This document shows positions 8,866 to 16,742 of a stretch of DNA of 64,000 nt, piece by piece; position 1 is the stretch's first letter, and every line of letters begins with the position of its first letter. The notes beneath the pieces are model-generated. The model made no database searches. It saw nothing but the letters and a program-made list of their open reading frames with translations, and was not told where the DNA came from. A program made the position numbers and the translations under genes. Origin of the DNA: JAVBOO01 sp031550435. Lineage in GTDB: Bacteria; Bacillota; Clostridia; Lachnospirales; WRAX01. The stretch spans positions 97,498 through 161,497 of the forward strand of contig JAVBOO010000026.1 in the NCBI GenBank assembly GCA_031550435.1. The letters run 5' to 3'.

Positions 8866-10095
8866 TTACAACGCAAAATTTCCGTTTTCAAATACTTTTA
8901 CCGAAGTTCCGTCTTTTTTGTATCCGACAATGCTCAAATCGGCGGTTCCGATCATGAAATCGCTGTGAGCGTCGCTGCAGTTAAGTCCCAGCTTTGTGAG
9001 CTCTCTATCGCTCAGTCCGTGCGTATCTTTAACGCATTCGGGATATGCCGCTCCAAAAGCAAAATGACAGGAAGCGTTTTCATCGTAAAGCGTGTTATAG
9101 AAAAGTATGCCCGACTGCGAAATCGGAGAGTCAAACGGAACAAGCGCAACCTCACCGAGATAGTCGGCATTTTTAAAGCCGTTTATAAGCTCTCCGAGCG
9201 TTTCTTCGTTTCTCTTTGCAGTAAACTTTGTTACCTTGCCTTTTTTGAACCAAACCGCAAAATCTTCTATAAGGTTGCCGTTATAAACAAGCGGCTTCGA
9301 GCTGTATACAACCCCGTCAACTCCGTCGCGCTTCGGAGCGGTGAAAAGTTCTTCCGTCGGAATGTTCGGACTGAAAACCACGCCGCTTTTCGAAACGTCG
9401 CTTCCGCCCATCCAGACATGGTTCTCAGGCAGCGTTACCTTGAGGTCTGTGCCCAGGCTGTTTGTATAGTGCAGGTAATCGAAATTCAGTTCATTGAGCT
9501 TTTCGGCTCTTTCAGCGAGTAAATCCTGATGTTTTTTCCAGTTCTCGGCCGAACCCGTTTCCTTTATGCGCGAAGAAAAAAGTATGGATTCCCAAAGCTT
9601 TTCTTTTGCCTTTTCAACAGTCGGCTCGTTCGGAAAAACTTTTTTCGCCCATGCGTCTGAAGGCACGGAGATTACGCACCACTGGTTTTCGTTCGCCATG
9701 GTTCTCTTTCTGTAGACCTTCAAGCCTTCCGACACGGCTTTTGCCCATGCCTTGAGCTTTGCCGACTCAACGCCCTTGTTTATTTCGGGGTCGGCCGAAG
9801 AAATCGACATAAAAGCGGCGCCTTCCGCAGAAAGCCTGTCCATTTTCATTTTTTCCCATTCAGGATATTTTTCGAGCTTTGAAATATCGGCATGCAAAAA
9901 CGTTTCTCGCGAAATTTTTTCGTCTACCCATCTCATGATAACTTCGCCGGCTCCGGCTTTATAAGCCTCTTCCGTCAGCATCCTCGCCACATAAGCGCAT
10001 TCTACGGGGCAGGTTATTACAAGAGTTTGACCTTTCCCGATGTTAATTCCGCTTCTTACCGCTGTTTCACAATATGCTCTGATTAACTTCTCCAT
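8866..10095 (-). CDS. M29 family aminopeptidase
   Basis: This 409-residue metallo-aminopeptidase belongs to the AmpS/PepS/aminopeptidase T group, cytosolic and cobalt- or zinc-dependent. Conserved segments carrying the expected metal ligands are visible near the C-terminus: GEVALVPFDSP, LYDENASCHFAFG, and SDAHSDFMIG with the His-x-Asp-like pair. The length equals the family norm. GGAAGGAGATAAA precedes the ATG. It probably has its own promoter in the 109-bp gap after cvpA. Confidence 0.92.
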   Translation of the reverse strand: MEKLIRAYCETAVRSGINIGKGQTLVITCPVECAYVARMLTEEAYKAGAGEVIMRWVDEKISRETFLHADISKLEKYPEWEKMKMDRLSAEGAAFMSISSADPEINKGVESAKLKAWAKAVSEGLKVYRKRTMANENQWCVISVPSDAWAKKVFPNEPTVEKAKEKLWESILFSSRIKETGSAENWKKHQDLLAERAEKLNELNFDYLHYTNSLGTDLKVTLPENHVWMGGSDVSKSGVVFSPNIPTEELFTAPKRDGVDGVVYSSKPLVYNGNLIEDFAVWFKKGKVTKFTAKRNEETLGELINGFKNADYLGEVALVPFDSPISQSGILFYNTLYDENASCHFAFGAAYPECVKDTHGLSDRELTKLGLNCSDAHSDFMIGTADLSIVGYKKDGTSVKVFENGNFAL

Positions 10096-10204
10096 TTTAT
10101 CTCCTTCCGAAATACGGATTTATACGCCTGCGGTATGCCTGAAAAACGATTTTTGCAGGTGTCCAAAAGAAAATGACCCGCGCCGTTGATTATTCAAACA
10201 CTTT

Positions 10205-10897
10205 CTATCGAATAATGCCCGAAAGCGCGTTTATTATGAAATTATGCTCATAGAAATATTTGGCGACCGCCGAGCTTTCTATAAGAGTTATTATGTCCGA
10301 ATACTTGCCGGATGTCAGCAAAACCGAAGCAACCGCAAGCAGGGCGCAAACTATGAATACGCCGATGCCCGCGCCTAACAGCGCTCCGCCGATTTTGTTC
10401 AAACTGTTTATTACCGGGAGTTTAGAAGCAATGTCCAGTATAACCCCGATAATCTTCATCGCGATAAAAACAAGCAAGAGTAAGACAACAAGAGATAGAG
10501 CGCCTATGAGCATGTTTGCGAGAAAACCGGAAACATAGTCCGCAAGCGTATCGGCGTTTAAAAGCTTGTATATCTCGGCGTTGTTGTTTTTCAGCAATGC
10601 GTCCTTTAAAAAATCGGGGATGTTCAAAGATGTTATCACATTTGTTTCCGCCGATTTCGTTGCCGCGCTTAACAGGTTTTCGAGACCCAAAGTCTTTGAT
10701 ATCGCCGCCTTTATCCAGTCGAATATCTCCGGCCTGTTTCTTATAGCCTCCGTCAGCTTCGGGGACAAGGCATTAGCCAAAAAATAGGCCGCAAAAATCG
10801 AAACAGCGTCAAAAACCGCAAGTACAAGCCCCTTGTAGGAAAAATACAGTATGCATAGCACTATAACGGCGACCGCCGCAAGATCAAGTATATTCAT
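10205..10897 (-). CDS. CvpA family membrane protein
   Basis: This 230-residue protein has four or more hydrophobic helices and the typical opening ILDLAAVAVIVLCILYFSYKGL, here with a central insert of about 60 residues before VSGFLANMLIGALSLVVLLLL. The family is named for colicin V production, but its role in Clostridia is not established; links to cell envelope and purine-locus regulation are known in other bacteria. Its ATG overlaps the stop of the DUF5711-like gene (ATGA), so the two are translationally coupled. Confidence 0.87.
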   Translation of the reverse strand: MNILDLAAVAVIVLCILYFSYKGLVLAVFDAVSIFAAYFLANALSPKLTEAIRNRPEIFDWIKAAISKTLGLENLLSAATKSAETNVITSLNIPDFLKDALLKNNNAEIYKLLNADTLADYVSGFLANMLIGALSLVVLLLLVFIAMKIIGVILDIASKLPVINSLNKIGGALLGAGIGVFIVCALLAVASVLLTSGKYSDIITLIESSAVAKYFYEHNFIINALSGIIR

Positions 10898-12087
10898 TCC
10901 GGAGCCTCCGTGGTGACCGCAGTTTTTGCGAGTTTATATATAACGGCTTCGTTACCCGAGCTGATAAGCACCGTTGATGTGTTATCAATGAATTGTGCGC
11001 TCTTTATGTCCTGAGTTGTGTTAAAACTCCAGAGTTCTTTTCCTTCTTTTGTCACAGCGGTAATTTTCTTGCTTTCTTCTATCAGCACGGAGCCGTAACC
11101 GGAGGATAGGCCCAGAATTTCGCCGCCGCACAAATACTCGCCCGTCTTTTTAAGCGTGAGGTCATAGAAAAAGACACTGTTCTCTGCCTCGGCAGTTTTA
11201 TTTATAAACGGCTTCCCCAGTGCAACCGCAAAACCGTTCGTTCCTATGAAAGAAATTGCGGAGAGCTTGTTTCCGAGACTGTAACTCCATTTTTTCTCGC
11301 AGCTGCCCGTGGTATTGTAAAGCGCGATTTCCGCATCGGAAACCGCAAGCAGGTTGTTCCCGTTCATAAATTTTATCATTCCGAGATATTGGCCGCTGTT
11401 CCCGTTTATAGAGCCGAATATGCCGTCCGCATAATTAATATATTCTGACTGGTTTATATAAATGAGTATGGTCTTAGATGTTATGTCAACGCCGCCGAAA
11501 TCCAGAAACGCAACCGCAAGTATCCTTCCGTCGTCTGAAACGTCAACGGATATGGGGAACGGGCTTTCGCGGTATATGTACTTTTTAAGAGCTATTCCTT
11601 TGTCGTTGTAAACATAAATGTCGTAAAACTCCCCGGCCTGTGTAATTATGCCCGTATAACCCCTTGCATTCATCGAAACCGCAAGTATTCCGCCGTCAAA
11701 GGTCTTGTTATAAAGCAGTCCGTTTTTGTCGTAAACGTACAGCGTTTTGCCCTTGTGCTCGTACACTGCGCCGTAATCCCCCTCATGAACGAAAACAGGC
11801 GAAATCAGCGTATAGGTATGGCTCATCAGTTCGCTTCCGTCCGCCCCGATATACTTCATGCCGTCCTTTGTCGAGTAAAAAGCGCCGGAAGTGCCGCTCC
11901 CGAAATCCGCGCAACTTTGGAAGTCGTATTTAAACCTTATCTCAGTTTCGCGCATTCCGTATGTATTACTCGATGCGCCGAGCAAATTGCCGGAAATGAT
12001 TATATAAGCCAAAAGGGCAACGGCCGCAACGACCGTTACCATAAATATCGCAATTTTTACACGTCTTGTTAAAGCAATTTTGCTCAT
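10894..12087 (-). CDS. DUF5711-like membrane-anchored protein with beta-propeller-like repeats
   Basis: This 397-residue protein has one N-terminal transmembrane helix (IAIFMVTVVAAVALLAYIII) and a large extracytoplasmic domain of beta-rich repeats resembling a WD40- or PQQ-like propeller (for example VYDKNG, VSDDGRILAVAFLDFGG, LLAVSDAEIALYN). The pairing with CvpA is a recurring arrangement for DUF5711 proteins in Clostridia. The start at 12087 is chosen because GGAGCGG lies about 8 bases upstream; the frame is open further to a GTG at 12171 without a good ribosome-binding site. Function unknown. Confidence 0.8.
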   Translation of the reverse strand: MSKIALTRRVKIAIFMVTVVAAVALLAYIIISGNLLGASSNTYGMRETEIRFKYDFQSCADFGSGTSGAFYSTKDGMKYIGADGSELMSHTYTLISPVFVHEGDYGAVYEHKGKTLYVYDKNGLLYNKTFDGGILAVSMNARGYTGIITQAGEFYDIYVYNDKGIALKKYIYRESPFPISVDVSDDGRILAVAFLDFGGVDITSKTILIYINQSEYINYADGIFGSINGNSGQYLGMIKFMNGNNLLAVSDAEIALYNTTGSCEKKWSYSLGNKLSAISFIGTNGFAVALGKPFINKTAEAENSVFFYDLTLKKTGEYLCGGEILGLSSGYGSVLIEESKKITAVTKEGKELWSFNTTQDIKSAQFIDNTSTVLISSGNEAVIYKLAKTAVTTEAPE

Positions 12088-12264
12088 TAACGCCGCTCCG
12101 TTGGGATTTGCCTGTCGCCGCTTTTTCCATAATCTCAGGCTCCGGTGCATTATAAGATTTGCAGGCTGCACTTATAAGGCAGTTTTATTGTGGATTTACC
12201 TGAACTTCATATATTCATGGTTTTTCACGGTAATTATACCAAACCGGCAATTAATTTACAAGTA

Positions 12265-12385
12265 GGGCATGTTGAAAAATCGCCTTGCGGCTTTCCATTG
12301 AAAATGAAAAACACCATTTTTCAATGGAGAGCGCCGCTCGCTCAACCCACTAAAGTGGGTTTCGTGCGCAATTTTCAACACTTCT
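12265..12385 (-). mobile_element. Family B MITE-like element, copy 3, minus orientation, with 5-bp target-site duplication
   Basis: This is the reverse complement of the element at 3593 and 4752, including both terminal inverted repeats and the two side hairpins. It is flanked by the exact direct repeat AAGTA at 12260-12264 and 12386-12390. It lies between the DUF5711-like gene and the small unassigned region before the amidohydrolase. Confidence 0.92.
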
Positions 12386-12584
12386 AAGTAGAGTACAATT
12401 TGTTTTATGGCGAAGTTGTTCCCTCACCGAGACGCGGATGCGCCGGGGCCGTACAAATGCGCTCAAATAAAGCTTCATAAGTCCCGCAAAAATTTGGAAC
12501 TTTTTGCTGCATTGGACGTACATATGAATAAGCAAGTGAAATTGCTTATGAATCACACTCCCTCGATTCATTCCTCCTATTCGG
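12386..12584. other. Unassigned region, possible small transcript
   Basis: A 64-codon plus-strand frame at 12407-12601 has no ribosome-binding site and no recognisable sequence, so I do not call it. The stretch holds a hairpin (ATAAGCAA...TTGCTTAT near 12523-12545) and ends in a strong terminator, as a small RNA gene would. TACAAT at 12394-12399 could be a -10 box but has no matching -35. I do not recognise an RNA family. Confidence 0.3.
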
Positions 12585-12615
12585 AAAAAGGCAGAGACTG
12601 AGCTCTGCCTTTTTT
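12585..12615. terminator. Intrinsic terminator (bidirectional)
   Basis: The stem AAAAAGGCAGAG (12585-12596) pairs with CTCTGCCTTTTT (12603-12614) across a 6-base loop, with an A-run before and a T-run after. It lies 53 bp beyond the minus-strand amidohydrolase stop and is its likely terminator. It would also end any plus-strand transcript from 12.4 kb. Confidence 0.85.
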
Positions 12616-12667
12616 GTGTCCGTATTTGTATAAATTGCTTTATGCGGGCTTAGAGCCGCTGTTTTAT

Positions 12668-13837
12668 CTATGCTTTATACGCGATTTCACCGTCCACTAT
12701 CGTGCAGACGACTTTGCAGCTTATGTCCTTGAGAGGGTTTCCGTCGAATATTACTATATCCGCGTCCTTGCCCGGCTCAATGCTTCCGACCCTGTCCGAA
12801 ACCCCCATGATTTGCGCAGGGTTTATCGTAATACATTCCCATGCTTTTTGCTCGTTTACCCCGGCTTTTACCGCAAGCCCGGCACAGAACGAAAGCGCGT
12901 CGATCGGGATAACCGGAGCATCGGTTATAATCGCAACCTTCAGCCCCGCGTCTGTGAGCGACTTCAAGGTTTCGAAGCTCTTGTTCTTAACTTCCGGTTT
13001 GGATTTTGACCCGAATGTTGGCCCCAGCAATACGGGCTTACCTTCCTTAACAAGCTCCTCGACAATCAAATGACCCTCCGTGCAGTGATCAAGCGTAATT
13101 TCGAGTCCGAACTCTTTGGAGATTCTTATTGCCGTAAAAATGTCGTCCGCTCTGTGACAATGCGCCTTAAGAGGTATCTGCTTTCTCATAACGGGTACAA
13201 GCGCTTCCATCTTCATATCAAACGCCGGTCTTTTTTTGTCTTCCTTCGTTGACTTTTCATAGTCGTCTAGGTCTTCGGCATAACGTTTTGCCTTGAAAAG
13301 CTGCTCTCTTAAAATCGCGGCGACAGACATCCTCGTCAAAGGCGCCTTGCCTTTTTGCCCGTAACAATTTTTCGGATTTTCGCCGAACGCAATTTTCATC
13401 GCAAACTCTGCCTTTAACAGCATATCGTCTATTCTCTTGCCTTTAAGCTTTATGGCCGCAAACGTTCCGCCGATAACATTTGCGCTGCCCGGGCCTGTTC
13501 CGACGGTTGTTACCCCGCCCTTTAAGCCGTTTTCAAACGCCTCTTCCATGGGATTTATCGAGTCTATAGCTCTGAGCTGCGGTGTCACGGGATCGGATAT
13601 CTCGTTCCCGTCTGCACCCTCCCAGCGTATGCCCTCGCCGAAAAGCCCGACGTGGCAGTGAGCATCGATAAGACCCGGGGTAACGAGTTTCCCTTCGGCG
13701 TCGATAATCTCCGCACCTTCGGGCGCAGCGATTTTTGCCGCAACTTCTTTTATTTTGCCGCCATCGATAAGTATGCAGCCATCGTGAATATCACCGTTTG
13801 AAATAGTCTTAATATAAGCGTTTTTAATAAGTATCAT
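12668..13837 (-). CDS. Amidohydrolase (imidazolonepropionase-like)
   Basis: This 389-residue metal-dependent hydrolase has the urease/dihydroorotase-superfamily TIM barrel. The metal motif DAHCHVG follows GLIDAH near residue 60. Later ligands lie in KAHCHRADD and LDHCTEGH, and ITDAPV holds the catalytic Asp. The C-terminal barrel-capping strands (GKDADIVIFDGNPL) are typical. The start at 13837 is preceded by AAGGGGGAA; an open extension to 13924 lacks one. The substrate is unknown. It is a single-gene unit. Confidence 0.88.
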   Translation of the reverse strand: MILIKNAYIKTISNGDIHDGCILIDGGKIKEVAAKIAAPEGAEIIDAEGKLVTPGLIDAHCHVGLFGEGIRWEGADGNEISDPVTPQLRAIDSINPMEEAFENGLKGGVTTVGTGPGSANVIGGTFAAIKLKGKRIDDMLLKAEFAMKIAFGENPKNCYGQKGKAPLTRMSVAAILREQLFKAKRYAEDLDDYEKSTKEDKKRPAFDMKMEALVPVMRKQIPLKAHCHRADDIFTAIRISKEFGLEITLDHCTEGHLIVEELVKEGKPVLLGPTFGSKSKPEVKNKSFETLKSLTDAGLKVAIITDAPVIPIDALSFCAGLAVKAGVNEQKAWECITINPAQIMGVSDRVGSIEPGKDADIVIFDGNPLKDISCKVVCTIVDGEIAYKA

Positions 13838-13981
13838 AATTTCCCCCTTGTACCGTTTTATCCATAATTCGTACCGTAAATCCATAATAATGGTTTGCAA
13901 AACCGCAGTCAAGAGCAGGGGCATATTTGTTTTTGCAACAATATATGTAATGTTTTGGCATACGGAAGATAAAAGCGCCGT

Positions 13982-13999
13982 AAAGCCCTCCCGGGCTTT
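13982..13999 (-). terminator. Possible terminator downstream of sigE
   Basis: AAAGCCC (13982-13988) pairs with GGGCTTT (13993-13999) across a 4-base loop, 14 bp past the sigE stop on the minus strand. The following T-tract is weak (CTTTTATC), so efficiency is uncertain. Confidence 0.45.
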
Positions 14000-14012
14000 G
14001 CTTTAAGCTCGC

Positions 14013-14738
14013 TTATGCCATTCTGTTTATTTCTTTCCTGAGCCTGACGATTATTTTCTTTTCAAGCCTGGATATGTACGACTGCGAGATCCCAAGCAGG
14101 TCGGCGACCTCTTTTTGGGTTTTTTCGCGTCCGAAATTGTTTAGCCCGAAACGAAGCTCGACTATACTTTTTTCGCGCTTCGAAAGCTTTTCGAGCGCCT
14201 TCCCCAAAAGCGCCTTGTCAACCTCCTCTTCAATGCCCCTGTAAATAACATCGTTATCCGTTCCGAGCACATCGGAAAGCAAAAGTTCGTTTCCCTCCCA
14301 GTCGACATTTAAAGGCTCGTCTATAGATATTTCCGCCTTTGTCCGTGAATTTCTTCTCAGATACATTAATATTTCGTTTTCTATACAGCGCGAAGCATAG
14401 GTCGCGAGCTTGATTTTTTTCTCGGTTTTAAAAGTATTTACAGACTTGATAAGACCGATTGTGCCGATAGAAATAAGGTCTTCAACGTTAATGCCCGTAT
14501 TTTCAAACTTTCTCGCTATGTATACAACAAGCCGAAGGTTGCGCTCTATCAATACGGACTTGGCGTTGGAATCGCTTCCGTTCCCAAGCTCGGACAAAAG
14601 CTTCGCCTCATCAGCCGCGCTCAGCGGCGGCGGCAAAACTTCGCTTCCGCCTATGTAATAGACGGTATTGTCATCCTTTGTGAATATCAGTTTAATCCTT
14701 TTGAATAACCCGGTAAGTTTTCTTAACAATACCTTCAT
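14013..14738 (-). CDS. sigE: Sporulation sigma factor sigma-E precursor
   Basis: This 241-residue sigma-70 factor matches pro-sigma-E, the first mother-cell sigma factor. An N-terminal pro-sequence of about 27 residues, basic and amphipathic (LLRKLTGLFKRIKLIF), precedes region 2 (NLRLVVYIARKFENTGINVEDLISIGTIGL). Region 4 ends the protein (KTQKEVADLLGISQSYISRLEKK). The pro-sequence would be removed by SpoIIGA, encoded just upstream. AGGTG precedes the ATG. The 234-bp gap to spoIIGA holds a family A element and a family D fragment, unlike the tight spacing usual in this operon. Confidence 0.96.
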   Translation of the reverse strand: MKVLLRKLTGLFKRIKLIFTKDDNTVYYIGGSEVLPPPLSAADEAKLLSELGNGSDSNAKSVLIERNLRLVVYIARKFENTGINVEDLISIGTIGLIKSVNTFKTEKKIKLATYASRCIENEILMYLRRNSRTKAEISIDEPLNVDWEGNELLLSDVLGTDNDVIYRGIEEEVDKALLGKALEKLSKREKSIVELRFGLNNFGREKTQKEVADLLGISQSYISRLEKKIIVRLRKEINRMA

Positions 14739-14768
14739 TATTGTTCACCTCGTATAAAAGTATGTGGA

Positions 14769-14800
14769 AACGGTGCAATACTGGTTTTTAACTCATAATC
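14769..14800 (-). repeat. Family D repeat fragment
   Basis: These 32 bases match the reverse complement of 43850-43881 at 29 positions. Both copies lie within 40 bp of a family A sequence, so D may be part of a larger composite element or a neighbour inserted at similar sites. This copy lies 31 bp ahead of the sigE start. Confidence 0.6.
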
Positions 14801-14836
14801 GGTGGATCAATACCGTCTCGGCCTTAAAAACACCTT

Positions 14837-14989
14837 GTAAGTGCTGATTTAATCGAACGGTTGCGCCCGCAAGGGACAACCGCAAGCATCCCGCTCCGCA
14901 CAAAGGCCGTATAACGGCCGTTGCGGACGAGGATGCACGGATTAAATCAGCCGAGTATCCGTCCAAAGTGATTTAATCAGTGTTTACCT
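14837..14989 (+). repeat. Family A interspersed repeat, full copy 2, inside the spoIIG operon
   Basis: This 153-bp copy is nearly identical to the one at 1930. It lies between spoIIGA and sigE, antisense to them. Its right end overlaps the last codons of spoIIGA: read on the minus strand, the element end encodes the final residues Val-Asn-Thr-Asp and the TAA stop. Confidence 0.92.
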
Positions 14990-15902
14990 TAGTCTCTTTA
15001 GGCTCGCAGATCCGGGATTCCAACAGCAGCTCCGGACTGACAAGCGCTTGATAATATCCGTTTTCGGACAGCTTCCCACAGTATATCCCCACAACAGTGT
15101 CCGTAACGCAAAAGCTCTGCTTTTCGTCTTTTAACTCGACTTTATCGGGCCTTATTCCCAAAAGCAGTCCGTTTTTCGTTCCCAGTCCGTTATAAGGTAT
15201 CAGCCTGAGTCTGTTTTCAAAAATCGTACCTTCTATATTCATCAAATGCTCAAATCTTACTTCTTTTCCCAAGTATTCGTTTTCAAAGCCTTCCGGCAAA
15301 AGCGGTTTTAAAACGGAAATATCCGCGACGATTACGGGTAAGCCCGTGACCGGTTCTTTCAGCGTGCATCCCGTGTCCACGAGCGCGTATGCCTTAGCGG
15401 TCTTCCCGCCGATATAAATATCGAGAGCATAATGCATTTGCTTCGATATAACCCGCGAATGCAGTTTTGCCATAAACAGCTTTATTGCTATATATGAAAT
15501 AGCGCAAGAAAAAATCAGCAATTTTAAAGTATAATTGCCCGTATTGAGTTTAATCGTTCCGGCGAAGGCCTCTGTTCCCGTAAAACTCAGCAGTACAACA
15601 CATATCCCTCCGACCGCGAACGAGCTTATATTGACAATCGCCAGCCTTCCCGCAAATTCTGCCGCCGTTTTCGGTAAAAAACACAGAGCGACGTTTAGGG
15701 CAATCAAAAGCTCCGAAAGCAAAAAGTTGTTAATCCCTGCGTTATAACACAGCAGCAATGTGTAAATAAGCGCTCCCGCGGCAGACGAAAGAATAACCCT
15801 CAGTACGCGCACCCGAAGGTTGAGCAGCCTTGCCGATATCCAAAGTATGAAAGCATCCATAAAGAAATTTATCGCGAATATAACATCAGCGTATATAACC
15901 AT
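14973..15902 (-). CDS. spoIIGA: Sigma-E processing peptidase SpoIIGA
   Basis: This 309-residue aspartic protease activates pro-sigma-E after signalling from the forespore (SpoIIR). Five hydrophobic segments fill roughly residues 1-150. The cytoplasmic protease domain carries the active-site motif ALVDTGCTL, with the catalytic Asp at about residue 176. The C-terminus ends in KETKVNTD, where the last residues and stop come from the family A element, so the ancestral tail was probably different. The ATG follows GTGAGGAAATGTC. It forms the spoIIG operon with sigE. Confidence 0.95.
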   Translation of the reverse strand: MVIYADVIFAINFFMDAFILWISARLLNLRVRVLRVILSSAAGALIYTLLLCYNAGINNFLLSELLIALNVALCFLPKTAAEFAGRLAIVNISSFAVGGICVVLLSFTGTEAFAGTIKLNTGNYTLKLLIFSCAISYIAIKLFMAKLHSRVISKQMHYALDIYIGGKTAKAYALVDTGCTLKEPVTGLPVIVADISVLKPLLPEGFENEYLGKEVRFEHLMNIEGTIFENRLRLIPYNGLGTKNGLLLGIRPDKVELKDEKQSFCVTDTVVGIYCGKLSENGYYQALVSPELLLESRICEPKETKVNTD

Positions 15903-15957
15903 GACATTTCCTCACATGTTTCAGCTTTCCGCTTTGTATTATTGACTTGCTGAATTC

Positions 15958-16033
15958 ATTATACAAACCGCTGATAAGTGTTTTTGTAAAAAAATAGGCT
16001 GAATCAAAAAAATGAAAACAAGCAAATGTCGAA
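15958..16033 (-). promoter_or_regulatory. Candidate spoIIG promoter with Spo0A box
   Basis: On the minus strand a perfect -10 TATAAT (15958-15963) lies 56 bp before spoIIGA. At normal 17-bp spacing there is no -35. A TTTTAC hexamer lies 22 bp upstream instead, the long spacing known for the Spo0A-activated spoIIG promoter of Bacillus subtilis. A consensus Spo0A box TTCGACA lies at 16027-16033, about -76 to -82 from the predicted start, close to the distal Spo0A site in B. subtilis. The seven-base box alone is common by chance; its position is what supports it. Confidence 0.55.
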
Positions 16034-16095
16034 GTATGTATTGAGGCGACAATTAAACTTGCAGAATTCGGCTCGGTATCGCTTAAATGTGACGA

Positions 16096-16124
16096 TTGAC
16101 ATTTCGCTTTTATCGTGTTATAAT
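16096..16124 (+). promoter_or_regulatory. Consensus sigma-A promoter for tRNA-Gln
   Basis: TTGACA at 16096-16101 and TATAAT at 16119-16124 are separated by exactly 17 bp, a perfect vegetative promoter 33 bp ahead of the tRNA. Confidence 0.92.
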
Positions 16125-16157
16125 GCGTTTCGTATTTTTATATCAAAACGTTATTTT

Positions 16158-16230
16158 AGGGCTGTCGCCAAGCGGTAAGGCACCAGACTTTGACTCTGGC
16201 ATTTCGTAGGTTCAAATCCTGCCAGCCCTG
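16158..16230 (+). tRNA. tRNA-Gln (anticodon TTG)
   Basis: The cloverleaf is complete: acceptor AGGGCTG pairs with CAGCCCT; D-arm GCC...GGC; anticodon stem CCAGA/TCTGG with loop CTTTGAC giving anticodon TTG; T-arm GTAGG-TTCAAAT-CCTGC; discriminator G. CCA is not encoded. It has its own consensus promoter and terminator. Confidence 0.96.
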
Positions 16231-16245
16231 TTTATTGTAAGTTTT

Positions 16246-16287
16246 GCAAAAAAAGCCCGGCGGCTAAAGTCTGCGGGGCTTTTTTGC
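16246..16287 (+). terminator. Terminator of tRNA-Gln
   Basis: GCAAAAAAAGCCC pairs with GGGGCTTTTTTGC around a GC-rich loop, starting 16 bp after the tRNA and ending in a T-run. Confidence 0.85.
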
Positions 16288-16294
16288 GTAGCGG

Positions 16295-16343
16295 TTGACA
16301 AAGATTTGTATTTGTTATACAATATACTATGTAATGCAAAGTA
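16295..16343 (+). promoter_or_regulatory. PadR gene promoter with overlapping-downstream palindromic operator
   Basis: TTGACA (16295-16300) and TACAAT (16318-16323) are 17 bp apart, a strong vegetative promoter. One base after the -10 is the palindrome TACTATGTAATGCAAAGTA (16325-16343), of the form TACTWTG-N5-CAWAGTA, which resembles operators of PadR-family regulators. Binding there would block transcription, so autorepression of the PadR-HAAS pair is likely. Confidence 0.75.
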
Positions 16344-16394
16344 TTGTGTGTTATATATTAAGGCGAGAAAATCTGCACCGTTTAGAGGTGTTAC

Positions 16395-16742
16395 ATGAAC
16401 GATAATATTATGAAACAATTCAAAAAAGGCATACTTGAGCTGCTTATACTCAAGCTGCTGTCAAAAAAGGAGATGTACGGCTACGAGCTTGTTTCCGAAC
16501 TGAACAGGCGGGGGCAGGAGACTCTGAGCGTCAAGGAAGGCACAATTTATCCGATACTGTACAGGCTTGAAGAAGACGGGCTGATGCAAACGCGCTGGGA
16601 ACAAAGCCCGGCAGGGGTAAGACCCAAAAAATATTACACCGTCACGGAGAAAGGACTTTTATTCCTGAACGAGAGCTATATGCAGTGGAAACATCTGACT
16701 CTGACAATAGTTAAAATAATGGAGGCCGAAAATGAAAATTAA
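16395..16742 (+). CDS. PadR family transcriptional regulator
   Basis: This 115-residue winged-helix protein is of PadR subfamily 2 size. The N-terminal FKKGILELLILKLLSKKEMYGYEL and the wing region EGTIYPILYRLEEDGL are classic, and a C-terminal dimerisation helix follows. GAGGTG precedes the ATG. The last 11 bases overlap the start of the HAAS-domain gene, so the two are translationally coupled. PadR-HAAS pairs are common in Firmicutes, where the regulator usually represses its own operon. The effector is unknown. Confidence 0.93.
   Translation: MNDNIMKQFKKGILELLILKLLSKKEMYGYELVSELNRRGQETLSVKEGTIYPILYRLEEDGLMQTRWEQSPAGVRPKKYYTVTEKGLLFLNESYMQWKHLTLTIVKIMEAENEN

Noticed and set aside
12407..12601. 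64-codon plus-strand frame
   Set aside because: No ribosome-binding site or recognisable sequence; it ends inside a terminator stem.
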